Shown: positions 18,083 through 26,348 of the stretch, piece after piece
Layout of the letters: every line of letters starts with the position of its first letter
Numbering within the stretch: the stretch's first letter is position 1
Source: Aquimarina muelleri DSM 19832
Lineage (GTDB): Bacteria; Bacteroidota; Bacteroidia; Flavobacteriales; Flavobacteriaceae
Direction: 5' to 3'
Length of the DNA stretch: 64,000 nt
Assembly: GCF_000430665.1 (NCBI RefSeq)
Contig: NZ_AUML01000006.1
Coordinates: 62,001-126,000, forward strand
Notes under the pieces: model-generated
Told to the model about the DNA's origin: nothing
Databases searched by the model: none
What the model saw: the letters and a program-made list of their open reading frames with translations, nothing else
Translations under genes and position numbers: made by a program

Positions 18083-19030
18083 ATGGATATATCTGTGGTT
18101 ATACCACTGCTAAATGAGCAGGAGTCACTTAACGAATTATATAATTGGATTGCAAAAGTTATGCAATCCAATTCTTTTTCTTATGAAATCATTTTTATCG
18201 ACGACGGTAGTACAGATGGATCTTGGGAAACAATTGTAAAATTATCTTCAAAATATGAAGAGGTAAAAGGAATTCGTTTTTTAAGAAATTTTGGAAAATC
18301 CCAAGCTTTACATGCTGGTTTTGAAGCTGTACAAGGAGATGTGATCATAACAATGGATGCAGATTTACAAGATAATCCAGAAGAAATTCCTGAATTATAT
18401 GACCTTATTAATAAAGAAGGATTTGATCTTATTTCTGGATGGAAAAAGAAAAGGTACGATTCTGTTATCGCAAAAAACATACCCTCAAAATTATTTAATG
18501 CAGCAGCTAGAAAAACATCTGGTGTAAAATTACATGATTTTAATTGTGGATTAAAAGCGTACAAAAATAACGTCGTAAAGAACATCGATGTTCATGGCGA
18601 AATGCACCGTTATATACCTGTACTGGCAAAAAATGCAGGATTTAGCAAAATCGGAGAAAAAATAGTATTACATCAAGCTAGAAAATACGGGAAAACAAAA
18701 TTTGGAATGAACCGATTTATTAATGGTTTTTTAGATTTAGTAACCATTTGGTTTATGTCTCGCTTTGGCAAAAGACCAATGCACTTTTTTGGATTAATAG
18801 GAACGTTACTTTTTATAATTGGATTTTCCTTTTCATTATATCTTGGTATCGATAAACTTTTTATAGAAACCAAAGGTAGATTAATTGCTCAAAGACCCGA
18901 ATTTTATGTAGCCTTAACTTCTATGATTTTAGGAACTCAGTTTTTTCTTGCTGGCTTTTTAGGCGAAATTATTTTGACTACGAACAGAAATAAAGAAAGA
19001 TATACAATAGCAGAGAGAATACACCTTTAA
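18083..19030 (+). CDS. family 2 glycosyltransferase (DPM1/GtrB type)
   Basis: 315 aa. A GT-A domain (about 1-215) has ISVVIPLLNEQESL, IDDGSTDGSW and the metal-binding MDADLQDNPEEIP, followed by two C-terminal membrane helices (about 232-255 and 270-300). This arrangement is that of polyprenyl-phosphate glycosyltransferases, which move a sugar from a nucleotide to a lipid carrier at the inner membrane. The sugar cannot be deduced. It is in an operon with the DUF4199 gene. Confidence 0.92.
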   Translation: MDISVVIPLLNEQESLNELYNWIAKVMQSNSFSYEIIFIDDGSTDGSWETIVKLSSKYEEVKGIRFLRNFGKSQALHAGFEAVQGDVIITMDADLQDNPEEIPELYDLINKEGFDLISGWKKKRYDSVIAKNIPSKLFNAAARKTSGVKLHDFNCGLKAYKNNVVKNIDVHGEMHRYIPVLAKNAGFSKIGEKIVLHQARKYGKTKFGMNRFINGFLDLVTIWFMSRFGKRPMHFFGLIGTLLFIIGFSFSLYLGIDKLFIETKGRLIAQRPEFYVALTSMILGTQFFLAGFLGEIILTTNRNKERYTIAERIHL

Positions 19031-19133
19031 ATTCAATGTTGTAAAATTGGAGTTAAAATAAAAGAAATTGAATTCAAACCGATTATAGTAATAAATAATG
19101 AGTAATAGACTTACCTCAATATTCAAAATATAG

Positions 19134-19141
19134 TATTTTTG
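19134..19141 (+). promoter_or_regulatory. -7 promoter element of the phosphohexomutase gene
   Basis: TATTTTTG fits TAnnTTTG and ends 17 bases before the ATG at 19159. The -33 region shows only TTA. Confidence 0.5.
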
Positions 19142-19158
19142 CACCTAAAACCAATAGT

Positions 19159-20889
19159 ATGCAAATCACAGATTCTGTTATAAATGTTAGAGTTGAAGAA
19201 TGGCTAACTCCAGTTTTTGACGCAACCACACAAAAAGAAATCAAGAACTTAAAAGAAAATAATCCTGAAGGGTTAAAAGAAAGTTTTTATAAAGATTTAG
19301 AATTTGGTACTGGAGGTATGCGAGGCATTATGGGAGCAGGAACTAATCGAATAAATAAATATACGTTAGGCAAAAGCACTCAGGGCTTAAGTAATTATTT
19401 AATAGAACAGTTTCCTAGTGAGCAACCAAAAGCAGTAATAGCATATGACTGTAGGAATAATAGTGATACCTTAGCTCAAATAGTAGCAGATGTGTTTTCT
19501 GCTAATGGTATTAAAGTATATCTTTTTTCAAGTCTTCGACCTACTCCAGAATTATCTTTTGCGGTAAAAGAATTAAATTGCCATTGTGGTATTGTACTCA
19601 CTGCCAGTCACAATCCTCCTGAATATAATGGTTATAAGGTATATTGGAAAGACGGCGGACAATTGGTTCCACCACAGGATAATGAAATTATCACGAAAAT
19701 AAATACTTTAAAATACTCTGATATTCTATTTGATGCCAATCCAAATTTAATACAAAAAATAGATCAAGAAATTGATACAGTTTTTATTGAGCAAAGTGTA
19801 AAAAACGGAAGTTTTGTTACTTCACAACAATATAAAGATAACACAACAATTGTTTTTACTTCGTTACACGGCACTTCTATTACCGCCGTACCCGAAACCT
19901 TAAAAAAAGCTGGATACAATAATGTACATATCGTTAAAGAACAAGCAGAGCCAGACGGAAATTTCCCTACAGTAAAATCTCCTAATCCGGAAGAACCCGA
20001 AGCCTTAACAATGGCTTTGGAACTTGCTTCAAAAGTAAACGCTGATATTGTAATAGGTACAGATCCAGATTGTGATCGATTAGGAATTGCAGTTCGCAAT
20101 AATCAAGGAGAGTTACAATTACTAAACGGAAACCAAACAATGATAGTCATGACTTGGTTTCTTTTAGAGAATTATAAAAACAAAAAAGGATTTAATGGAA
20201 ACGAATTTATTGCTTCGACAATAGTATCTTCTCCTATGATGCAAAACCTTGCAAATGCTTATGATGTAGAGTACAAAGAAGTATTAACGGGCTTTAAATG
20301 GATTGCAAAACTAATTAAAGATTTTCCTGAAAAACATTTTATAGGAGGAGGAGAAGAAAGTTTTGGGTATATGGTGGGAGATTTTGTAAGAGATAAAGAT
20401 GCCGTAACCTCTACCCTGTTGGCTTGTGAAATAGCTGCTTTTACCAAAGCTAATGGCAGTTCTTTCTACAATACTTTATTAGAATTATATACTAAATATG
20501 GTTTTTATAAAGAAAATCTAGTTTCTCTAGTAAAAAAAGGAATGGACGGGGCTGCTGAAATTAAACAAACCATGATTGACTTAAGAAACAATCCACCAAA
20601 ATTTATAAACGAAGAAAAAATAGTTTTAATCGAAGACTACCAAACGAGTATTTCTAAAAATATCCAGAATCATACCGAAGTGATTATCGATACTCCTAAA
20701 TCAAATGTTTTGATTTTTTATACGGAAGAAGGAACTAAAATTGCTGCTAGACCTAGCGGAACAGAACCTAAAATAAAATTTTATATCAGTGTGCAAGAAT
20801 CTTTACATAAAATTGAGGATTTTGATACTATACAACAAAAATTAGATAGTAAAATTGAAGCTATCAAAAAAGACTTAAAGTTAATTTAA
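19159..20889 (+). CDS. phosphohexomutase (phosphoglucomutase/phosphomannomutase)
   Basis: 576 aa, alpha-D-phosphohexomutase family with all four landmarks: the phosphoserine loop LTASHNPPEYNGYK, the Mg-binding loop GTDPDCDRLG, the sugar-binding GGGEESFGYM and the phosphate-binding RPSGTEPKIKFYIS. It interconverts hexose 1- and 6-phosphates (glucose or mannose). The length and the GTGGMRGIMGAGTNRIN start match the long PGM2-like group. The ABC exporter follows 31 bases later and may share the transcript. Confidence 0.95.
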   Translation: MQITDSVINVRVEEWLTPVFDATTQKEIKNLKENNPEGLKESFYKDLEFGTGGMRGIMGAGTNRINKYTLGKSTQGLSNYLIEQFPSEQPKAVIAYDCRNNSDTLAQIVADVFSANGIKVYLFSSLRPTPELSFAVKELNCHCGIVLTASHNPPEYNGYKVYWKDGGQLVPPQDNEIITKINTLKYSDILFDANPNLIQKIDQEIDTVFIEQSVKNGSFVTSQQYKDNTTIVFTSLHGTSITAVPETLKKAGYNNVHIVKEQAEPDGNFPTVKSPNPEEPEALTMALELASKVNADIVIGTDPDCDRLGIAVRNNQGELQLLNGNQTMIVMTWFLLENYKNKKGFNGNEFIASTIVSSPMMQNLANAYDVEYKEVLTGFKWIAKLIKDFPEKHFIGGGEESFGYMVGDFVRDKDAVTSTLLACEIAAFTKANGSSFYNTLLELYTKYGFYKENLVSLVKKGMDGAAEIKQTMIDLRNNPPKFINEEKIVLIEDYQTSISKNIQNHTEVIIDTPKSNVLIFYTEEGTKIAARPSGTEPKIKFYISVQESLHKIEDFDTIQQKLDSKIEAIKKDLKLI

Positions 20890-20920
20890 ACAACAGTATT
20901 TACTGTTAAGCATATTTTTA

Positions 20921-22750
20921 ATGAACTATTTTAAACAAATTCTTCGCTTTGCGAAACCATACAAATCTTATGGAGTCTTAAATATTATATGTAATATTTT
21001 TTATGCTCTATTTAGCACATTATCATTTTTAGCCTTAATCCCTGTGTTAAAAGTTTTATTTAATACCGAAAAAGAAATTATATATTATGAACCTGTTTGG
21101 GATGGCTTAAAAAACTCAAAAACATATTTAACCGACAGTCTTAATTGCTTTATAACCGATAACATGGCAACACAAGGTAAAATGCCTGTTCTTACTTATA
21201 TGATTGTTGGTATTATTGCTGTTTTTATGCTTAAAAACCTTTTTAATTATCTAGCTATGTACTTTATTACATTTTTACGTAATGGAGTATTAAAAGATAT
21301 TAGAAATGAGCTTTATGAAAAATCTGTTAGTTTACCATTATCTTTTTTCTCAGAAAAACGAAAAGGAGATACCATGGCAAGGATTTCCACCGATGTATTA
21401 GAAATACAACATTCTTTTCTTTCTATTTTAGAATTAATTGTGCGAGAACCCCTTACTATAGTGTTTACTCTTGCTGCAATGCTCTTTTTAAGTGCTAAAT
21501 TAACTTTATTTGTTTTTATATTTATTCCTGTATCTGGATTTTTAATCTCTTTAATTGGTAAAAAATTAAAAAAACATTCCGATAAAGTACAACAAGAGCA
21601 AGGTTTTTTTCTTTCTATAGTCGAGGAAACTTTAGGAGGTCTAAAAGTTATTAAAGGATTTAATGCTGAAGGTATATTTGGCGAGAAATTTAAAGAATCT
21701 ACATCCAGGTTTAATCAATTTTCTAACACCCTACTTAATAGACAAAATTTAGCCTCTCCTACCAGTGAATTTTTAGGAATTTGTGTAATTTCAGTATTAT
21801 TATGGTACGGAGGAAAACTTGTATTTATTGATGGAACTTTAGAAGCCGAAATGTTTTTAGCTTATATTGGATTAGCTTATAATATACTAACTCCTGCTAA
21901 GGCTATTTCTAAAGCTAATTATGGTGTAAAAAAAGGAAATGCAGCTGCAGAACGCGTGTTAGAGATATTAAATACTCCTTCTCCTTTACAGGATAAACCT
22001 GATGCTATTGATAAAAAAGAGTTTAATTCTGACATTACCATAGAGAATATTTCCTTTAAATATGAAGACGAATATGTACTAAACAACTTTTCTTTAAAAG
22101 TACCTAAAGGAAGTTCTGTAGCTCTTGTTGGACAATCTGGAAGTGGTAAATCTACCATCGCTAATCTAGTTACCCGTTTTTATGATGTAAATAAAGGGGC
22201 TATCAAAATAGATAATTTAGATATTAAGGACTTAACCAAACATTCTTTAAGAAACTTAATGGGTCTGGTAACTCAAGACTCTATATTATTTAATGATTCT
22301 ATTAAAAATAATCTATTAATAGGAGAGCCTAATGCATCTGATCAAGAAATAATTAATGCATTAAAAGTAGCTAATGCCTGGGAATTTATAAAAGATCTAC
22401 CCGCTGGTATAGAAACAAATATTGGAGATAGTGGTAACAAACTTAGTGGGGGGCAAAAACAACGTTTATCTATAGCCAGAGCTGTTTTAAAAAACCCTCC
22501 AATCATGATTTTGGACGAAGCTACTTCAGCTTTAGATTCTGAAAGCGAAAGATTAGTGCAGTCTGCATTAGAGAACATGATGAAAAATAGAACTAGTATT
22601 GTTATTGCACACAGACTTTCTACTATACAAAACTCTAATTTAATCGTTGTAATGCAAAAAGGTGAAATTGTAGAACAAGGTACTCATGACGAGCTTATTA
22701 TAAAAGATGGTGTCTATCAAAAACTAGTAACCATGCAGTCATTTGAATAA
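20921..22750 (+). CDS. MsbA-like ABC exporter (fused permease-ATPase)
   Basis: 609 aa. An ABC type-1 exporter membrane domain (about 15-340, six helices) is fused to an ATPase domain (about 365-605) with Walker A GQSGSGKST, signature LSGGQKQR, Walker B IMILDEATSAL and the H-loop IAHRLSTI. It probably works as a homodimer that flips lipid or a drug across the inner membrane. MsbA (lipid A flipping) is the closest functional class, but the substrate is inferred. A strong terminator follows. Confidence 0.94.
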   Translation: MNYFKQILRFAKPYKSYGVLNIICNIFYALFSTLSFLALIPVLKVLFNTEKEIIYYEPVWDGLKNSKTYLTDSLNCFITDNMATQGKMPVLTYMIVGIIAVFMLKNLFNYLAMYFITFLRNGVLKDIRNELYEKSVSLPLSFFSEKRKGDTMARISTDVLEIQHSFLSILELIVREPLTIVFTLAAMLFLSAKLTLFVFIFIPVSGFLISLIGKKLKKHSDKVQQEQGFFLSIVEETLGGLKVIKGFNAEGIFGEKFKESTSRFNQFSNTLLNRQNLASPTSEFLGICVISVLLWYGGKLVFIDGTLEAEMFLAYIGLAYNILTPAKAISKANYGVKKGNAAAERVLEILNTPSPLQDKPDAIDKKEFNSDITIENISFKYEDEYVLNNFSLKVPKGSSVALVGQSGSGKSTIANLVTRFYDVNKGAIKIDNLDIKDLTKHSLRNLMGLVTQDSILFNDSIKNNLLIGEPNASDQEIINALKVANAWEFIKDLPAGIETNIGDSGNKLSGGQKQRLSIARAVLKNPPIMILDEATSALDSESERLVQSALENMMKNRTSIVIAHRLSTIQNSNLIVVMQKGEIVEQGTHDELIIKDGVYQKLVTMQSFE

Positions 22751-22777
22751 TAAAATCATTTTACATTATATATACAA

Positions 22778-22812
22778 GAGGGTGTTTGATTTTTCAAACA
22801 CCCTCTTTTTTA
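22778..22812 (+). terminator. terminator of the ABC exporter transcript
   Basis: A 12-bp perfect stem (GAGGGTGTTTGA and its complement) with a TTTT loop is followed by six Ts. It stands 28 bases after the stop. Confidence 0.92.
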
Positions 22813-22844
22813 TCATTTCAATTAAGTTTATAACTTAAAATTAA

Positions 22845-23005
22845 TACGATTTACGGATGAGAATTGCGTATAAATAATTGCAAAGGTTTTTCGCTAGATT
22901 GATGAATCAAATTAAAGAATAGCCATAGCTATTGTTTCATTTTATGAAGAAAATATAGTAGAAAAAGAGTGCGATTATATGCGAGATTTTTATTCGTAAA
23001 TCGTA
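22845..23005. repeat. MITE-like element 1 (161 bp, inverted ends)
   Basis: TACGATTTACG at 22845-22855 is repeated inverted and perfectly as CGTAAATCGTA at 22995-23005. Internal stretches also pair (GCGTATAAATAATTGC and related sequence near 22870 and 22965). There is no coding sequence. It has the size and ends of a miniature inverted-repeat element, or it may encode a folded RNA. No target duplication was verified. Confidence 0.5.
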
Positions 23006-23007
23006 TA

Positions 23008-23160
23008 ATACCATTTGTAGTTTGAGTTTACTGGAAAAAAAAGTTTGAGCCAGACCCGAATCTGGTATTAAGCATAGCAGGGCTACGGTTTATTTTCATT
23101 CTAATACTTGAGGCAAAAAAAGAACATTTTATTACGATAAATTCAAATTGTAAATGGTAT
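23008..23160. repeat. MITE-like element 2 (153 bp, inverted ends)
   Basis: The 23-base end starting ATACCATTTGTAGTTTGA at 23008-23030 recurs inverted at 23138-23160 with four mismatches. It is noncoding and abuts element 1. It is probably another miniature inverted-repeat element. Confidence 0.55.
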
Positions 23161-23289
23161 AAACCTTAGACTAACAATTTACCATATACCAAAACAGAAA
23201 TAATCTTTTACAAAATCTTCTGAATTTCATAAAATTACTTTAACAAGATAGATTTTAATAAATAATGAAAAGAAAATTAAAGAAGAAAT

Positions 23290-23421
23290 AAAAAAGAGTG
23301 CTTTCGCACTCTTTCTTTTCACACAAATCATCTTAATTTAGGGGCTTACTCTAAAAATTAAAACTCACTTTTATAAAAAACTTTCATCTTGGGGGAAATG
23401 AAAGAACTCAATCATTATTAC
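23290..23421 (-). ncRNA. candidate small RNA, copy 1
   Basis: Minus-strand unit. The -7-like element TATCTTTA (23433-23426) predicts a start near 23421. A hairpin with stem CTTTCAT/ATGAAAG and a UUCCCCCAAG loop follows, then the single-stranded stretch AAGCCCC, and finally the terminator AAAGAGTGC GAAA GCACTCTTT plus a T-run (about 23291-23312). Length about 130 nt. A 14-codon reading frame from 23415 is also present. Confidence 0.6.
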
Positions 23422-23560
23422 ACTGTAAAGATACAATTTATTTTTAATAAACCTAATAAAAAATGTATTTTATCTAAAAAATATGTTTTTAAACTTATAC
23501 AAGCTAATTAAACACATTTAAATGTAGTATAATTCTTACTTATGTGTTTTAAATACGACA

Positions 23561-23693
23561 AAAAAAAGAGTGCTTTCGCACTCTTTCTCTTCACACAAAT
23601 CATCTTAATTTAAGGGCTTACTCTAAAATTAAAACTCACTTTTATTAAAAAACTTTCATCTTGGGGGAAACGAAAGAACTCAATCATTATTAT
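23561..23693 (-). ncRNA. candidate small RNA, copy 2
   Basis: Same layout as copy 1. The -7-like element is at 23705-23698. The hairpin's A-U pair has become a G-U pair (CTTTCGT), which keeps the stem. The terminator keeps the GAAA tetraloop. This copy has the longest frame of the set: 25 codons from 23687 to 23610. Confidence 0.6.
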
Positions 23694-23846
23694 AGTGTAA
23701 AGATACAATTTATTTTTAATAAACCTAACAAAACATGTATTTTATCTAAAATACATGTTTTTCATCATCGAAAAATAAACTAAAATCATTAAAAAGTAAT
23801 CTAATTCTTACTTTTTAATGATTTTCATATAGTATATCTATAAAAA

Positions 23847-23982
23847 TAAAAAAAAGAGTGCTTTCACACTCTTTTCTTTCACACAAATCATCTTAATTTA
23901 GGGGCTTACTCTAAAAATTAAAACTCACTTTTATTAAAAAACTTTCATCTTGGGGGAAATGAAAGTACTCAATCATTATTAC
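23847..23982 (-). ncRNA. candidate small RNA, copy 3
   Basis: The -7-like element is at 23994-23987. The C-rich-loop hairpin is identical to copy 1. The terminator's closing C-G pair is replaced by U-G, so the stem is still able to form (AAAGAGTG...CACTCTTT). Confidence 0.6.
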
Positions 23983-24121
23983 TCTGTAAAGATACAATTT
24001 ATTTTTAATAAACCTAATAAAAAATGTATTTTATCTAAAAAATATGTTTTTAAACTTTTAAAACTATCTGTACATTACAAAAATGTAATCTAATTCCTAC
24101 TTTTTGTGTTTATCTTAAAAA

Positions 24122-24253
24122 CAAAAAAGAGTGCTTTCACACTCTTTTTCTTCACACAAATCATCTTAATTTAGGGGCTTACTCTAAAAATTAAAACTCA
24201 CTTTTATTAAAAATTTCATTTTGGGGAAAATGAAAAAACTCAATCATTATTAC
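24122..24253 (-). ncRNA. candidate small RNA, copy 4
   Basis: The most diverged copy, with the -7-like element at 24265-24258. Its hairpin TTTCATTTT CCCC AAAATGAAA has two changes that lengthen the stem (a U-G pair becomes U-A, and a new U-A pair forms), while the short reading frame is shifted. This favours selection on RNA structure over a peptide. Confidence 0.6.
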
Positions 24254-24392
24254 ACTGTAAAGATACAATTTATTTTTAATAAACCTAATAAAAAATGTAT
24301 TTTATCTAAAAAATATGTTTTTAAACTTTTAAAACTATCTAAACGTTACAAAAAAGTAATCTAATTCCTACTTTTTATATTTGTATTAAAAA

Positions 24393-24526
24393 CAAAAAAG
24401 AGTGCTTTCACACTCTTTTTCTTCACACAAATCATCTTAATTTAGGGGCTTATTCTAAAAATCAAAACTCACTTTTATTAAAAAACTTTCATCTTGGGGG
24501 AAATGAAAGTACTCAATCATTATTAC
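24393..24526 (-). ncRNA. candidate small RNA, copy 5
   Basis: The -7-like element is at 24538-24531. The hairpin is as in copies 1 and 3, and the terminator as in copies 3 and 4. This is the first copy that a polymerase entering from the right would meet; upstream lies the divergent ECF sigma gene. Confidence 0.6.
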
Positions 24527-24729
24527 TCTGTAAAGATACAATTTATTTTTAATAAACCTAATAAGAAATGTATTTTATCTGAATTATACGGTTTTAATCT
24601 ATTTAAAATAATATTCCTACAAAATTCCTACAAATAATAATTTTACCCTAATTAAACCATTTTCTCGTACTTTAGTCTAAAAAGAAAATGAAGTATAGAA
24701 TACTTTAATAACTAAAATCAATTTTACCT

Positions 24730-25272
24730 TTGAATACTCAAAATGAACAAGACTTACTAACAGCTTTAAAATCTGATATAAATTCTTCTTTTAGTAAACT
24801 TGTTACTTTATATCAAGAAAGGTTATACTGGCATATAAGAAACATCGTGAAAAATCATCATGATACAGATGATATATTACAAAATGTATATATTAAAGTA
24901 TATAATAACATTAATAATTTTAAAGGAGATAGTAAACTGTATTCATGGTTGTATCGTATAGCTACAAATGAATCTATAACTTTCTTGAATAAAAAAGCGA
25001 AAAAAGATAATATTACTAATGAAGAATTAAGTCAAAAATTGATTCAAAACTTAGAGGCTGATGTGTACTATGATGGTAGCCAGATAGAACTAAAGCTACA
25101 AAAAGCTATTGCTACTTTGCCTCAAAAACAACAAATAGTATTTAATATGAAATATTTTCAAGAATTAAAATATAAAGAAATATCAGAAATATTACAAACT
25201 AGTGTAGGTGCTTTAAAAGCATCTTATCATATCGCTACAAAAAAAATTGAAGAATTTTTAAAAAATGATTAA
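24730..25272 (+). CDS. ECF-type RNA polymerase sigma factor
   Basis: 180 aa. Sigma region 2 (about 20-90, with HDTDDILQNVYIKVYNNI and KLYSWLYRIATNE) and region 4 (about 120-175, with LPQKQQIVFNMKYFQELKYKEIS and a helix-turn-helix) are clear. It directs RNA polymerase to a small regulon, normally held in check by an anti-sigma factor. It heads an operon with the next two genes, the first of which is the likely anti-sigma. The start is a TTG at 24730; there is no ATG in frame before region 2. This TTG also lies inside the string TACCTTTG, which looks like a -7 element. Confidence 0.92.
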   Translation: MNTQNEQDLLTALKSDINSSFSKLVTLYQERLYWHIRNIVKNHHDTDDILQNVYIKVYNNINNFKGDSKLYSWLYRIATNESITFLNKKAKKDNITNEELSQKLIQNLEADVYYDGSQIELKLQKAIATLPQKQQIVFNMKYFQELKYKEISEILQTSVGALKASYHIATKKIEEFLKND

Positions 25273-25303
25273 ACCTTTTTACTTAAAATAAGTCTTACTA
25301 ACA

Positions 25304-25834
25304 GTGAAAAAAGATAAATTACATAAAAACAATGGTGGGTTTAAAGTACCCGAAGAATATTTTGAAAACTTAGAGAGTCGTCTTTCAAAAAAAATACCTT
25401 TTAAAACTGAAAAAAAACTTCTTTCAAAAACAAAATATTCTTCAGGATTTAAAATTCCAGATGAGTATTTTGTAGGTTTTGAAAATAAAATACTTCGAAA
25501 AGTTAAAGAAACTAAATCTAAAAGAAAAGTGATTTCTTTAATCACTAGAAAAAATATTTTATATTTTTCTAGTATTGCAGCAATGATTGCTATTATAATA
25601 TCTCTATCTATTAGCAAAGAATCTGAACTAAGCTTTAATGACATTACAGTTGCTGATATTTACACCTATTTTAATGAAGAAAACATAGAACTTAGTACTA
25701 TTGAAATAGCTGCATTACTCGAAAGTGATGTTAGTTACACTGAAACATTAGAAAAAGAGTTAATTAATGAAGATGTAATTTTAGATTACCTATCTAGGGG
25801 ATATCTAGATGATGACATTATATCTGTAGAATAA
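25304..25834 (+). CDS. probable membrane-bound anti-sigma factor
   Basis: 176 aa, GTG start. The cytoplasmic N-terminal part holds two copies of a short motif, GFKVPEEYFENLE (about 12-24) and GFKIPDEYFVGFE (about 46-58), then a single membrane segment (about 90-110) and an acidic C-terminal part. The topology and its place directly after an ECF sigma gene are those of anti-sigma factors, although I see no zinc-binding or FecR domain. Function is inferred from context. Confidence 0.75.
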   Translation: MKKDKLHKNNGGFKVPEEYFENLESRLSKKIPFKTEKKLLSKTKYSSGFKIPDEYFVGFENKILRKVKETKSKRKVISLITRKNILYFSSIAAMIAIIISLSISKESELSFNDITVADIYTYFNEENIELSTIEIAALLESDVSYTETLEKELINEDVILDYLSRGYLDDDIISVE

Positions 25835-25843
25835 ATTAAAAAC

Positions 25844-26287
25844 ATGAAAAAAATAATATTACTTATTTACGTTATTTTTATTTATAGCGGAATCTTTGCC
25901 CAAAATGGATCTAGAGAAAAGATAAAAGCTTTTAAAATAGCTTATATAACAGAAAAATTGAACCTATCAAGTAAAGAGGCACAAGAATTCTGGCCTATAT
26001 ATAACAATCATGAAGAAATAATTGAAAATCTTAGGAAAGAAAAACGTAAATTAATGAAAGCTTTAAAAGAAGCTGATGATTCTGAAAACATAACAGATAA
26101 ACGTGCCGAAGATTTTATAAATCAATATCTTGAATCAGAAGAAAAAAAATCAAAAGCAAAGAAAAATTTAATCTTAGATTTAAAAAAAAGTATTCCAAAC
26201 AAAAAAATTATAAAGCTTATCAAAGCAGAAAGAGATTTTCATAAACGCATGTTGGACAGAATTAAAGGGCACAGAAAAGAACACTAA
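25844..26287 (+). CDS. small exported helical protein (Spy/CpxP-like)
   Basis: 147 aa with a signal peptide (about 1-19, ending IFAQ) and an all-helical, highly charged mature part containing EKLNLSSKEAQEFWPIYNNH. This opening is found in flavobacterial sensor-like proteins encoded behind ECF sigma operons. It ends the three-gene operon and probably acts in the periplasm, sensing stress or chaperoning. The Spy/CpxP relation rests on shape rather than clear motif identity. Confidence 0.78.
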   Translation: MKKIILLIYVIFIYSGIFAQNGSREKIKAFKIAYITEKLNLSSKEAQEFWPIYNNHEEIIENLRKEKRKLMKALKEADDSENITDKRAEDFINQYLESEEKKSKAKKNLILDLKKSIPNKKIIKLIKAERDFHKRMLDRIKGHRKEH

Positions 26288-26348
26288 ATAAGAAAACTCT
26301 TAAAAAAACAATGTCAATCACAACGTAATCAATACCAAGTTCTGTTTT

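Larger units (their letters stand above)
23290..24540 (-). repeat. five tandem copies of a ~275-bp noncoding unit
   Basis: Five near-identical units are spaced 271-289 bp apart, judged by the invariant GTAAAGATA at 23425, 23697, 23986, 24257 and 24530. Within each, about 200 bp are strongly conserved; the remaining linker (for example TAATCTAATTCCTAC) is less so. Read on the minus strand every unit runs promoter-like element, hairpin with C-rich loop, second C-rich stretch, terminator. There is no protein gene longer than 25 codons. There are no unique spacers, so it is not a CRISPR array. Confidence 0.9.

Noticed and set aside
23290-24540. CRISPR array or rRNA/tRNA cluster
   Set aside because: Units are about 275 bp with near-identical interiors, so there are no spacers. 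No tRNA cloverleaf or rRNA motif fits.
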